A DNA stretch of 64,000 nucleotides. Source: Devosia sp. Root635 (lineage in GTDB: Bacteria > Pseudomonadota > Alphaproteobacteria > Rhizobiales > Devosiaceae). The stretch spans positions 181,233-245,232 of the forward strand of contig NZ_LMGZ01000020.1 of assembly GCF_001427605.1 (NCBI RefSeq), read 5' to 3'. This document shows, piece after piece, positions 17,457 through 25,768 of this stretch; position 1 is the stretch's first letter; every line of letters begins with the position of its first letter. The notes beneath the pieces are model-generated. The model saw only the letters and a list, made by a program, of their open reading frames with translations. It searched no databases and had not been told where the DNA came from. Made by a program: the position numbers and the translations under genes.

Positions 17457-17493
17457 TTGCACGAGCCACGCAGTTTGTTATACGTGATAACAT
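17457..17493 (+). promoter_or_regulatory. TRAP-operon promoter with TTGTTAT-type MarR box
   Basis: The inverted repeat TTGTTAT-ACGTG-ATAACAT (17475-17493) follows a -35-like TTGCAC (17457-17462), the same hexamer as in the ligase promoter. The -10 candidate TATACG (17479-17484) lies within the box at 16-bp spacing. The transcript start would be about 90 bases before the first TRAP gene. Confidence 0.65.
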
Positions 17494-17585
17494 TCGATGA
17501 CTCCAGCGCCGTCATGCAGTTGGGAGGCTGCCTGGGACGCCGGGAGGTCGCGTGGAGCGCCCGATGGGTGACGGGAGGGGGATCC

Positions 17586-18128
17586 GTGTTCCAAGATAGT
17601 TCCTTTGTGGGGCGAATAGTCGTCGGCATTGCCCGGTGGATGGCCATTGCAGGCGGTCTCGCGCTGGTGGGGATGATCGCCATCGTCATTGTCAGCGTGG
17701 TGGGCCGGGCCTTCATATGGGCCGGACTGAAACCAATCCTGGGCGATTATGAGCTCATCTCGATCGGCATGGGCTTTGCCATATTCGCCTTTCTGCCTTG
17801 GGCGCACATTACCCGCGGCCACGCACTGGTGTCACTGCTGACGGACACGTTCCCCCCGGCCGTGAACGCCTGGATACTGGTCGTCACCGACTTGCTGATG
17901 CTGATCATTTCCGTCTTCATTGCCTGGCGCCTCTGGCTGGGGATGCTCGACAAATTCAGCTATCGCGAAACGACGATCCTGCTGGGGCTATCCATGGGCT
18001 GGGCTTTTGCGGCCGCTGTCGTGGGCGCCATCGCGATGGTCCTGGTGGCCATTTACGTGCTCGGCCGCTCCATCAGCGATGCCCTTGCCGGGCGCGCCGG
18101 ACCAAAGCATGTCGGGAGCGACCATTGA
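17586..18128 (+). CDS. TRAP transporter small permease (DctQ type)
   Basis: A 180-residue protein with four predicted membrane segments (starting with IARWMAIAGGLALVGMIAIVIVSVVGRAF), the DctQ layout. The central FLPWAHITRGHALVSL is a family block. I start at GTG 17586 with GGGAGG 7 bases upstream; longer in-frame starts would run through the promoter. TRAP importers use an ion gradient together with a periplasmic binding protein; the large permease and binding protein follow. The MarR box upstream suggests uptake of the acid degraded by the ligase operon. Confidence 0.88.
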   Translation: MFQDSSFVGRIVVGIARWMAIAGGLALVGMIAIVIVSVVGRAFIWAGLKPILGDYELISIGMGFAIFAFLPWAHITRGHALVSLLTDTFPPAVNAWILVVTDLLMLIISVFIAWRLWLGMLDKFSYRETTILLGLSMGWAFAAAVVGAIAMVLVAIYVLGRSISDALAGRAGPKHVGSDH

Positions 18129-19450
18129 CCACCAACATCATTCTAGGGCTGCTCGGCATTCCCGTCGTCCTCGTTCTGGTTTTCCTGCGCGTGCCAATCG
18201 GTCTTGCCATGGCGGTGGTGGGCGTGGTGGGCACCTGGCTCGTCACCAAGAACTTCAACCCGGTGATGTCGCAGTTCAAGACGCTGACCTATAGCACCTT
18301 CGCGTCTCACAGCCTGTCCGTGGTGCCGCTGTTCCTGCTCATGGGGCAGTTTGCGACGCTCAGTGGGTTGTCGACCAAGATATTCAGGGCGGCAACCGCC
18401 TGGCTCGGTCACCGCAAGGGCGGTGTGGCAATGGCTGCCATCGGCGCCAGCGCCAGCTTCGGCTCCATCGTCGGCTCGTCGCTGGCCACCGCGGCGACCA
18501 TGGGCCGGGTCGCATTGCCCGAGCTGAAGAAATACGGCTATTCCGATGCGCTCTCCACCGGCGCCGTTGCCGCCGGTGGCACATTGGGCATTCTCATTCC
18601 GCCATCGATCATTCTCGTCATCTTTGCCGTCCTGACCGAGCAGAACATCGCCAAGTTGTTCATGGGCGCCTTTATCCCGGGCCTCCTCGCGGCCATCGGC
18701 TACATCATCGTCATTGCCGTCTATGTGCGGGTTCGCCCCGGTGCCGGCGCGACGCTGGAGCGCATGCCCTATGTCGAGCGCTTCAAGGCCCTCTTTGAAA
18801 TCTGGCCGGTTCTTGCTGTTTTCGTCGCGGTGATCGGAGGGATTTATACCGGTGTCTTCACGCCCACCGAAGCGGCTGCGATAGGTGCCGCGGGTACCGC
18901 GCTGATCGCCCTGGCCAACAAGAGCCTGACCCTGGCCAACGTGCGCGACGCCCTGCTGTCGACGGCCGCCTCGACCGCCATGATCTTCCTGATCGTCTTC
19001 GGTGCGGCTGTGCTCAACAGCTTCCTCGCTTTGTCACAATTGCCGCAGGCATCGGCGAACTGGATCGGCGAACAGGGGTTTAATCCCTGGGTCGTGCTGG
19101 CCATCGTGCTGGCATTCTACCTGCTATTGGGCTGCGTCATGGATTCGCTTTCCATGATCCTGCTGACCATTCCGATTCTCTATCCGATGATGATGGTGCT
19201 CGATTTCGGTCTCGCGCCCGACGAATTCGGCATCTGGTTCGGCATCATCGTGCTTATCGCCGTCGAGGTAGGGCTGATTACCCCGCCGGTGGGTATGAAC
19301 CTGTTCATCATCAATTCGATGTCCCCCGAAACCAGACTCTCGGACACCTATCGCGGCGTGTTGCCCTTCGTGATCAGCGACGTCGTCCGCACCATCATTC
19401 TCGTCGCCTTCCCATCAATCACGCTCTGCCTGGTTTGGTGGCTCTATTAG
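18125..19450 (+). CDS. TRAP transporter large permease (DctM type)
   Basis: A 441-residue protein with about 12 membrane segments. Family blocks are FLRVPIGLAMAVVGVVG, PLFLLMGQFATLSGLS, GASASFGSIVGSSLATAATMGRVALPELKKYGY, GGTLGILIPPSIILVIFAVLTEQNIAKLF and the C-terminal VEVGLITPPVGMNLF. It starts at TTG 18125, overlapping the small-permease stop (TTGA), because family alignment begins with NIILGLLGIPVVLVLVFLRV; the open frame extends upstream inside the previous gene. It forms the transport channel with DctQ. Confidence 0.92.
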   Translation: MTTNIILGLLGIPVVLVLVFLRVPIGLAMAVVGVVGTWLVTKNFNPVMSQFKTLTYSTFASHSLSVVPLFLLMGQFATLSGLSTKIFRAATAWLGHRKGGVAMAAIGASASFGSIVGSSLATAATMGRVALPELKKYGYSDALSTGAVAAGGTLGILIPPSIILVIFAVLTEQNIAKLFMGAFIPGLLAAIGYIIVIAVYVRVRPGAGATLERMPYVERFKALFEIWPVLAVFVAVIGGIYTGVFTPTEAAAIGAAGTALIALANKSLTLANVRDALLSTAASTAMIFLIVFGAAVLNSFLALSQLPQASANWIGEQGFNPWVVLAIVLAFYLLLGCVMDSLSMILLTIPILYPMMMVLDFGLAPDEFGIWFGIIVLIAVEVGLITPPVGMNLFIINSMSPETRLSDTYRGVLPFVISDVVRTIILVAFPSITLCLVWWLY

Positions 19451-19524
19451 CAGATGTCCTGCACGCCCCGGTGTGCAGGACCAACAGACCGGACAGCCGT
19501 CCGGTCATCTACAGGGAGGAAGAA

Positions 19525-20547
19525 ATGAAGAAGACCAGCCTGATCCTTGGAGCAATTGCCGCTCTGGCGCTGTCCACCACCAGCTTTGCCCAGGAAGTCA
19601 CCCTGCGCATCCACCAGATGCTGCCGCCCCAGGCAACCATTCCGGCACAGGCCATCGGTCCCTGGGCCGACATGATCACCGAAGCATCGGGTGGCCGCAT
19701 TGCCTTTGAACACTATCCCTCGATGCAACTGGGCGGGGTCCCTGCCGATCTTTACGACCAGGCCAAGGATGGCGTGGTGGACATCGTCTGGACCATTCTG
19801 GGCTATACGCCCGGCCGCTTTCCCAAGTCGGAGGCGTTTGAACTGCCCTTCATGCTGACGACCGGGGAAGCCTCGTCCGCTGCCTTCTACAACTATGTGA
19901 TGGCAAACGCCGCCGACGAATTCGCCGGCACCAAGGTCCTGGCGCTCCACACCCACGGTCCGGGTCTCTTCCACTCGCAGGACCCCATCAATTCGCTCGA
20001 AGACCTGCAGGGCATGAAGGTTCGCGGCGGCTCGCGCATCATCTCCAACATGCTGCGCTTGCTGGGTGCCGAGCCTGTGGGCATGCCAGTCACGCAGACG
20101 CCCGAGGCCTTGTCCAAGGGCGTTATCGACGCCACGACCGTTCCCTGGGAAGTCACCCCGTCGTTGCGGATCGCTGAACTGGTCAAGAACCACACTGGCT
20201 TTACCAGCGAGCACGGGCTCTACAGCCAGACCTTCGGCATGTTCATGAACCTGGACAGCTACAACAACCTGCCCGATGACCTGAAGGCAATCATCGACGA
20301 GCATTCCGGTTTGGAACTGTCCCGCCAGTTCGGTCGGGTGATGGACAGCGGCGATGCCACCGGCCTTGCCCTCGCAGTCAAGGCCGGCAACAACATCGTG
20401 CAACTCGACGCCGAGGAAACCGCCCGTTGGATCGCCGCCGCCGAACCCACCTACGACGAGTGGTACAAGGAAATGGAAGCCCTTAGCATCGATGGTCCTG
20501 CCCTCGTTGAAGCCGCCCGCGCCGCCATCGCGGCCGAGTCGAACTAA
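19525..20547 (+). CDS. TRAP transporter substrate-binding protein (DctP type)
   Basis: A 340-residue periplasmic protein with a Sec signal peptide (MKKTSLILGAIAALALSTTSFA, cut before QEVTLR). DctP blocks include GRIAFEHYPSMQLGG, the binding-site arginine segment LEDLQGMKVRGGSRI, and the VTQTPEALSKGVIDATTVPWEV loop. The start has AGGGAGGAAG upstream. Gene order is small permease, large permease, binding protein. A hairpin follows. The ligand is probably a carboxylate such as an aromatic or phenylpropenoid acid, from the shared MarR box. Confidence 0.92.
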   Translation: MKKTSLILGAIAALALSTTSFAQEVTLRIHQMLPPQATIPAQAIGPWADMITEASGGRIAFEHYPSMQLGGVPADLYDQAKDGVVDIVWTILGYTPGRFPKSEAFELPFMLTTGEASSAAFYNYVMANAADEFAGTKVLALHTHGPGLFHSQDPINSLEDLQGMKVRGGSRIISNMLRLLGAEPVGMPVTQTPEALSKGVIDATTVPWEVTPSLRIAELVKNHTGFTSEHGLYSQTFGMFMNLDSYNNLPDDLKAIIDEHSGLELSRQFGRVMDSGDATGLALAVKAGNNIVQLDAEETARWIAAAEPTYDEWYKEMEALSIDGPALVEAARAAIAAESN

Positions 20548-20560
20548 GGCGTATGCGACT

Positions 20561-20584
20561 GGCCCCGCCTATTGAGGTGGGGCC
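20561..20584 (+). terminator. Hairpin after TRAP operon
   Basis: GGCCCCGCC-TATTGA-GGTGGGGCC forms a 9-bp stem with one G-U pair, 13 bases after the dctP-type stop. The sequence after it is only mildly T-rich (GGTTTCGCGGTTTT). It probably terminates or attenuates before the DUF3237 gene. Confidence 0.6.
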
Positions 20585-20633
20585 GGTTTCGCGGTTTTCA
20601 TCACGCCAGCGGGAACCAACCACGGATAGCACC

Positions 20634-21101
20634 ATGCTCGATCTGAAGACCCCGGAGTTGCGCCCATTCTGCACGCTGGAGGTCGAAGCCGGGCCCGCGC
20701 GCAGTCTCGGCACGGGACGGCTGGGACAGCGGCGCATCATCCCCATCGTCGGCGGACGCGTCACCGGACCCTGCCTCAACGGCAGGATTCTGCCGGGCGG
20801 TGCCGACTGGCTGACGGTCAACCACGATGGCGTGTCGCTCATGGATGCCCGCTACGTCCTTGAGGCTGATGACGGCGCTATCATCGAGATCGTTGATCAG
20901 GGCTTTCGCCACGGTCCGGAGGCAGTGATCAAGAGCCTTCTTGCCGGCGCAGACGTGCCGTCGGAATCCTATTACATGCGCTCGTCGATCCGGCTCGAAA
21001 GCGGAGCGCCGGCCTACGCCCATATCAACCGAATGGTCTTTGTCGGCACCGGGGCCAAGACCCCATCGGGCGTACAGATCGACATCTATTCGGTCGAATA
21101 G
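20634..21101 (+). CDS. DUF3237 (UPF0311) family protein
   Basis: A 155-residue protein with the DUF3237 layout: FCTLEVEAGPARSLGTGRLGQRRIIPIVGGRVTGPCLNGRILPGGADWLTV, then MDARYVLEADDGAIIEIVDQGFR and a C-terminal NRMVFVGTGAKTPSGVQIDIYSVE. The fold is a small beta-barrel; no activity is established for the family. These genes often accompany aromatic or steroid catabolism. No signal peptide. I start at ATG 20634 after the hairpin because the family motif begins there; the ribosome site is weak. It lies just before a flavin monooxygenase. Confidence 0.8.
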   Translation: MLDLKTPELRPFCTLEVEAGPARSLGTGRLGQRRIIPIVGGRVTGPCLNGRILPGGADWLTVNHDGVSLMDARYVLEADDGAIIEIVDQGFRHGPEAVIKSLLAGADVPSESYYMRSSIRLESGAPAYAHINRMVFVGTGAKTPSGVQIDIYSVE

Positions 21102-21143
21102 GGCCGGCCACGGCCTCCGGTCGAGAATATTATCAAGTCAAGA

Positions 21144-22466
21144 ATGAAGCGGGGGAATGTGTCGGAACCACATGTCATCATAGCCGGCGGCGGCATCGGG
21201 GGCCTTGCGACAGCGCTGACACTGCAGCAGATCGGTGTGAAGTTCACGGTGTTCGAAGCTGTGCGCGAACTTGCGCCGCTGGGGGTGGGTATCAACATCC
21301 AGCCCAACGCGGTGCGCGAACTTGGCGACCTGGGCATTGGCCCCGAGGCGCTCGACACAGTTGGCCTTCCGGCCAGGGAATGGGCGCTGGTCGGCTTGAA
21401 CGGCAATGACGTCTATTCCGAGCCGCGCGGGCTGCAGGCCGGCTACAGGTGGCCGCAATATGCCGTCCATCGCGGGCGTTTCCACATGCTGCTTCATCGC
21501 ATCCTGATGGAGCGCGCCGGCGCCGGCGTCATCCGGCTCGGGCACAAGGTGACCGGTTACGAGCACAATGGCGATGGCACGGTCACCGCGCTGATCCAAC
21601 GCGCCGACGGCACGCTGCTGCGCGAAACGGGCACGCTGCTCATCGCCGCCGACGGTATCCATTCGGCCGTCCGCGCCACGATGCATCCCGGCCAGCCCCC
21701 GATCCACTGGGGCGGCGCCATCATGTGGCGGGGCACGACACTGGGCAAGCCGATCCGTTCCGGCGCCTCATTCGTCGGATTGGGCACGCACAGGCAACGC
21801 GTCGTATTCTACCCGATCTCCCACCCCGACCCGCAGACGGGCCTCGCCACGATCAACTGGATCGCCGAGGTCACTGTCGACAAGGATGAGGGACGCTATG
21901 GCAATGGCTGGTTCCGACCGGTCAAGGTCGAGGATTTCGCGCATCACTTCGCCGACTGGACCTATGACTGGCTTGACGTACCCGACCTGCTGCGTCGATC
22001 CGACGTGGCCTATGAAAATCCCATGATCGACCGTGACCCGATACCGACCTGGCAGGACGGCCCGGTCGCGCTCATGGGCGACGCGGCGCATGCCATGTAT
22101 CCCACCGGTTCCAACGGCGCCAGCCAGGCCATCATGGATGCAAGGCAACTGGGCGCGGCGATGCTGGAGCACGGTGTGACCCAGGCAGCGCTACGAGCCT
22201 ATGACCAGAAGTTCTGCGGACCGATCTCCGAACTCGTGTTGCGCAACCGTGGCGCTGGCCCGTTTGGCCTGCTCAATATCGTCGATGAACGTTGCGGCGG
22301 GGAATTCGACAATATCGATGATGTGGTGCCACCCGAGGAGCGCAACGCGTTCGTGGCAGGATACAAGTCGGCCGCCGGGTTTGCCGTTGAACAGTTGAAC
22401 AACGCCCCGCCCACCATTGTCCCGCATGCCCGCCTGCGCCGGATTGTCGAGCCTGATTTAATATGA
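21144..22466 (+). CDS. FAD-dependent aromatic monooxygenase (class A flavoprotein hydroxylase type)
   Basis: A 440-residue single-component flavoprotein. The FAD motif IIAGGGIGGLATALTLQQIG is at the N-terminus, and the second flavin motif is ALMGDAAHAMYPTGSNGASQAIMDA near residue 305. The layout (RGRFHMLLHRIL, LLIAADGIHSAVRATMHP) is close to the PhzS/6-hydroxynicotinate-type 'flavin-dependent oxidoreductase' group, which uses NAD(P)H and oxygen to hydroxylate an aromatic ring. GTG 21159 is another possible start but is too close to the GGGGGA. It would prepare the ring for cleavage; no ring-cleavage dioxygenase is in the window. Confidence 0.88.
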   Translation: MKRGNVSEPHVIIAGGGIGGLATALTLQQIGVKFTVFEAVRELAPLGVGINIQPNAVRELGDLGIGPEALDTVGLPAREWALVGLNGNDVYSEPRGLQAGYRWPQYAVHRGRFHMLLHRILMERAGAGVIRLGHKVTGYEHNGDGTVTALIQRADGTLLRETGTLLIAADGIHSAVRATMHPGQPPIHWGGAIMWRGTTLGKPIRSGASFVGLGTHRQRVVFYPISHPDPQTGLATINWIAEVTVDKDEGRYGNGWFRPVKVEDFAHHFADWTYDWLDVPDLLRRSDVAYENPMIDRDPIPTWQDGPVALMGDAAHAMYPTGSNGASQAIMDARQLGAAMLEHGVTQAALRAYDQKFCGPISELVLRNRGAGPFGLLNIVDERCGGEFDNIDDVVPPEERNAFVAGYKSAAGFAVEQLNNAPPTIVPHARLRRIVEPDLI

Positions 22467-22605
22467 TCGTAACAGTCATATATGTTGCCTTCCTGCAACG
22501 TGGGATGGGAAAGCGACTCAAAGATGATAAATAGACTCCACTTTATGGCCTGACTGGATCAAGGCTCCGCTCCGTCAACTCTTCTGACGTTTTGGGGCAA
22601 TGATA

Positions 22606-23865
22606 ATGAGATTTTCGATCATCCTACTGGCATCCGCCGCATTGGCGCTTCCGGCTTCGGCCGCCGATCTTGGGGTGCTGACCGCGCTCGATGTCTGCGA
22701 CGAACTGGGCCTGACCGGCCTGACGGTCTCGTCGGACAGCAACTGCCTGCAGGTCTCGGCCGAGCTCTACTACGAATTCCACTGGGGCGACTATAAGGGC
22801 GCCCTGCCAGTGCTGGCATCGGGCTATAGCGGCACCATCGACTGGACCGATAGCGACGGCGCGGCGACCGACTGGGATAGCTGGGTCGATGCCTATCTCA
22901 AGGTGGTGGGCACGGCGCCGACCGATGTCGGCCCGGCCAGGGCGGTCATCGAGATTTACCAGTATGACTACGCCGAGGCCCAGAACGGGGTCGGGGTGCC
23001 CGATGCGGCCATCGCGCTGGACCAGGCCTATATCGCCATCGGCGATACCACGGTGCTGACCGCGGGCCTGGTCGAGAGCTCGATCTTCAACGAGGATGAC
23101 GACGATGCCTTCGGCTGGCTGCCCAGCTTCATTTCCGACGAGACCGATGGCGTGGCCTGGGATGGCGGCACCGGCACCTATGGCTATGAGGGCCATGCGA
23201 TCCAGTTGACCGGCCAGCTCGGCAACGGCCTCAGCGCCGGCGTGGCGCTGGAGGACCTCGACGGCGACGGTTCGCTGATCGGGGTGGTGAACTATGCCGG
23301 CGACACCCTTACGGCCCATATTTCGGTACTGGCCGGGCAGGTGCTCGACGGCACCTTCAACGACCTGGCGCTGCATAGCGGCGTTACCGCGACCTTCGAC
23401 GCCGTCAAGCTGCGGGCCGCCCTGGCGGCCAATAACAGCGGCTGGTGGAATGCCCTGGCCAGTGCCGAGGCGCGTTTCGACATGTTCACCCTGGCCGCCA
23501 CGGTGGACGCGACCTCGGCGCGCGAACTGGGCCTAGTGGGCTCGGCCGAGGCCAGGCTCAACGACCAGTTTACCGTCAAGTTGGCCGCCCGCTATCTCGA
23601 TGCCGATACCGCGCTGGCCGACGACCAGGGCGCCGAGTTGCGCGGGCGCATCGAATATGCGGTGGCCGAATCGCTGACCCTGGCGGCCGAGGCCGGGCAT
23701 TTGTGGACCGGCGCTGCCGCTCCCAGCGGCATCCAGGGCATCACCGATGGCCTGCTCGAACTGACCTGGACGCCGGGCGGCGACTTCGAGGCGTCGACGG
23801 CCATCGCCGCCAATTCGCTGGGCGCCTACAAGGCCAGCTTCACCGCGTCCAAGAGCTACCAATAG
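22606..23865 (+). CDS. Putative outer-membrane porin
   Basis: A 419-residue protein with a Sec signal peptide (MRFSIILLASAALALPASA, cut before ADLGVL) followed by a strand-rich, acidic, alternating pattern expected of a beta-barrel (many segments of the type RGRIEYAVAESLTLAAEAGHLW and AEARFDMFTLAATVDA). An acidic loop (EDDDDAFG) lies near residue 165. I recognise a general resemblance to Hyphomicrobiales porins but no exact family. The C-terminus (ASKSYQ) lacks the usual terminal aromatic residue. GGGG 8 bases upstream supports ATG 22606 over 22600. The gene stands between two hairpins, ahead of an orphan binding protein. Confidence 0.65.
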   Translation: MRFSIILLASAALALPASAADLGVLTALDVCDELGLTGLTVSSDSNCLQVSAELYYEFHWGDYKGALPVLASGYSGTIDWTDSDGAATDWDSWVDAYLKVVGTAPTDVGPARAVIEIYQYDYAEAQNGVGVPDAAIALDQAYIAIGDTTVLTAGLVESSIFNEDDDDAFGWLPSFISDETDGVAWDGGTGTYGYEGHAIQLTGQLGNGLSAGVALEDLDGDGSLIGVVNYAGDTLTAHISVLAGQVLDGTFNDLALHSGVTATFDAVKLRAALAANNSGWWNALASAEARFDMFTLAATVDATSARELGLVGSAEARLNDQFTVKLAARYLDADTALADDQGAELRGRIEYAVAESLTLAAEAGHLWTGAAAPSGIQGITDGLLELTWTPGGDFEASTAIAANSLGAYKASFTASKSYQ

Positions 23866-23873
23866 ACCGCCTG

Positions 23874-23896
23874 GGGGAGGCGCGCTGCGCCTTCCC
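23874..23896 (+). terminator. Hairpin after porin-like gene
   Basis: GGGGAGGCGC-GCT-GCGCCTTCCC forms a 10-bp stem (one G-U pair) starting 8 bases after the stop. It lacks a T-run directly behind it, so it could end the porin transcript or stabilise it with read-through into the next gene. Confidence 0.55.
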
Positions 23897-23930
23897 TCTG
23901 GCGTTTCGTCATCAACAAGCAGGGTTTGCC

Positions 23931-24854
23931 ATGACCGACCGGTTCAATCGTCGCCACATGCTGCTCGGAGGCCTGGCCATGGGGGCCGGGCTGGCGGCGC
24001 TGCCCGCCCACGGCCAGAGCGCCGTCCGCAGCATTACCACCTCGCTCGGCACCTATGACATTCCGGCCGATCCGCAGCGTGTCGTGGTCATCGATACGCG
24101 GCTCGACCTGGAGCCGGCGGTGGCGCTGGACCTGCCCATAGTCGGCTACAGTTACTTCCAGCAGATCGAGCCCTGGGTGCCCTATGCCGGCGCCCAGACC
24201 TTTATCGGCACACCGCCGTCGCGCGAGGCCGTACTGGCGCTCAATCCGGACCTTATCGTCTGCACCGATATTCCCGGCAGCGACATGTGGCCGATCGACA
24301 AGCTGGCCGATGTGGCGCCGGTGCTGCCGGTCGATTTCAACCTGCACTGGCGCGACAATCTCGCCCGTATGGGCGACTGGCTGGGCCGCCGCGACATTGC
24401 CGACGCCTTTATCGCCCAATACCAGACCGAGATCGATGCGCTCAAGGCCAGGCACGCCGCGGTGCTGGGCCGCAAGGTGGCGGCCGTCTGGTCGAGCCCG
24501 GAATCGGCCGAGATCAACCTGCTGCTGGGCACCAACTCGCCGCAGGTCACCGCCATCGGGCAGGTGCTCGACGACCTCGGCGGGATCACCGTTTCGGCCG
24601 AGGGGCTCGGGGAATACGGCAATATCAGCTACGAGCGCATGGGCGAGGTGCTGGGCGACGTCGAGGTCATCGTCGTCGACCATTTCGACCAGAGCGAACT
24701 CGACGTGCTTTTTGCCTCGCCGGTGTGGCAGCGGCTGCCGGCCGTGGTGGCCGGGCGCGTGCTGCCCACCAGCGGCGCCTATTACGGCGGCGGCTATACC
24801 GCCCGCCACCTTATCGGCGAATGGGACAAGGCCTATTCCCTGCTCGGCGTCTGA
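23931..24854 (+). CDS. FecB/FepB-type ABC substrate-binding protein (orphan)
   Basis: A 307-residue helical-backbone (cluster A-II type) binding protein. The N-terminus NRRHMLLGGLAMGAGLAALPAHG looks like a twin-arginine signal. The family core follows: DPQRVVVIDTRLDLEPAVALDLPIVGYS, SREAVLALNPDLIVCTD and LARMGDWLGRRDIADAFIAQYQ. Such proteins bind ferric siderophores, haem or cobalamin. No permease, ATPase or TonB receptor gene is adjacent, so it must share a transporter encoded elsewhere or sense ligand alone. ATG 23931 is chosen at the signal peptide. A hairpin with a short T-run ends the gene. Confidence 0.82.
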   Translation: MTDRFNRRHMLLGGLAMGAGLAALPAHGQSAVRSITTSLGTYDIPADPQRVVVIDTRLDLEPAVALDLPIVGYSYFQQIEPWVPYAGAQTFIGTPPSREAVLALNPDLIVCTDIPGSDMWPIDKLADVAPVLPVDFNLHWRDNLARMGDWLGRRDIADAFIAQYQTEIDALKARHAAVLGRKVAAVWSSPESAEINLLLGTNSPQVTAIGQVLDDLGGITVSAEGLGEYGNISYERMGEVLGDVEVIVVDHFDQSELDVLFASPVWQRLPAVVAGRVLPTSGAYYGGGYTARHLIGEWDKAYSLLGV

Positions 24855-24860
24855 TCGCGC

Positions 24861-24881
24861 ATCGTCCGACCGAAGGACGAT
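24861..24881 (+). terminator. Terminator hairpin after orphan binding protein
   Basis: ATCGTCC-GACCGAA-GGACGAT gives a 7-bp stem with a 7-base loop followed by TTTCGG, starting 7 bases after the stop codon. Confidence 0.6.
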
Positions 24882-24899
24882 TTCGGTGTCCGCGCACGT

Positions 24900-24914
24900 T
24901 TTCGCGTGTTGAAA
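24900..24914. promoter_or_regulatory. Candidate IclR box, aldolase promoter
   Basis: TTTCG-CGTGT-TGAAA matches the TTTCA-N5-TGAAA box found at 27325, 29501 and 30393 with one mismatch. It lies 72 bases before the HpcH/HpaI aldolase gene. Confidence 0.55.
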
Positions 24915-24986
24915 CAGGCCGGCTTCGGCAGCCCTGGGGTCGGCGTGCCTGCTATCGAGAGGCGGAAATGAAGGGGCCAATCCGCC

Positions 24987-25766
24987 ATGGCAGCACACGC
25001 CTATCGCAGCTTTGCGCCGCGCCTCCGCGCCGGCTCGCGCCTGGTCGGCTCGTTCGTCAAGACGCCGACCAGCCACGCCACTGAAATCTTCGGCCTGCTC
25101 GGCTTCGACTTCGTCGTTTTCGACATGGAGCATTCGGCTATCGAGATCGGCGCACTGGATCACCTGATCCTGGCGGCGCGCGCCGCCGGCCTGGCCGGTA
25201 TTGTCCGCGTGGCCGAAGCAACACCGGCGTCCATCCTCTCGGCGCTCGACATCGGCGCCGCCGGCATTCTGGTGCCCCATGTGCTTTCGGCGGAACGCGC
25301 CCGCGCCATGGTCGAGGCGGCGCGCTATGCGGGCGGCAAGCGCGGCTTCGCCAATACGACCCGCGCCGGCGACTACGGCATGGTGGGCTATGGCGCGCAC
25401 AAGGTGGCGCAGGATCGCGAGACGGCCTGTATCGCCATGATCGAGGATATCGAGGCGCTGGACGTGCTGGACGACATCCTTTCCGTGCCGGGTCTCGATG
25501 CGATTTTCATCGGCCGGGGCGATATCACAGCGGCCTTGGGCGGCGAGGCGATCGGCGATCCCCGCACCACCGAAGTCGTCGGCCGCATCGCCGCCGCCGC
25601 GACCCGCCACGGCGTGCCGGCAATGACGATCTGCGCCGATGGCGACGATGCAGGGGTCATGGCCGGTATGGGCATCAATGCTTTCATGATCGGTTCCGAT
25701 CAGGGCTTCATGGCCAAGTCGGCAAAGGCCGCCCTGGCGTCTCTATCCGCACTACAGGAGAAATAA
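24987..25766 (+). CDS. HpcH/HpaI aldolase family protein
   Basis: A 259-residue class II (divalent metal) aldolase. The catalytic histidine region is VVFDMEHSAIE, and the metal-binding glutamate and aspartate are in CIAMIEDIEAL and FIGRGDITAALGG. GAAGILVPHVLSAERARAMVEAARYAGGKRG is a family block. Such enzymes cleave 4-hydroxy-2-oxo acids to pyruvate (or oxaloacetate-like products) and an aldehyde, or hydrolyse citramalyl-type esters. It is the first gene after an IclR box and is followed by a SnoaL-like gene 3 bases away. Together with the aldehyde dehydrogenase downstream it suggests a hydroxy-oxo acid route; the exact substrate is unknown. Confidence 0.9.
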   Translation: MAAHAYRSFAPRLRAGSRLVGSFVKTPTSHATEIFGLLGFDFVVFDMEHSAIEIGALDHLILAARAAGLAGIVRVAEATPASILSALDIGAAGILVPHVLSAERARAMVEAARYAGGKRGFANTTRAGDYGMVGYGAHKVAQDRETACIAMIEDIEALDVLDDILSVPGLDAIFIGRGDITAALGGEAIGDPRTTEVVGRIAAAATRHGVPAMTICADGDDAGVMAGMGINAFMIGSDQGFMAKSAKAALASLSALQEK

Positions 25767-25768
25767 CC

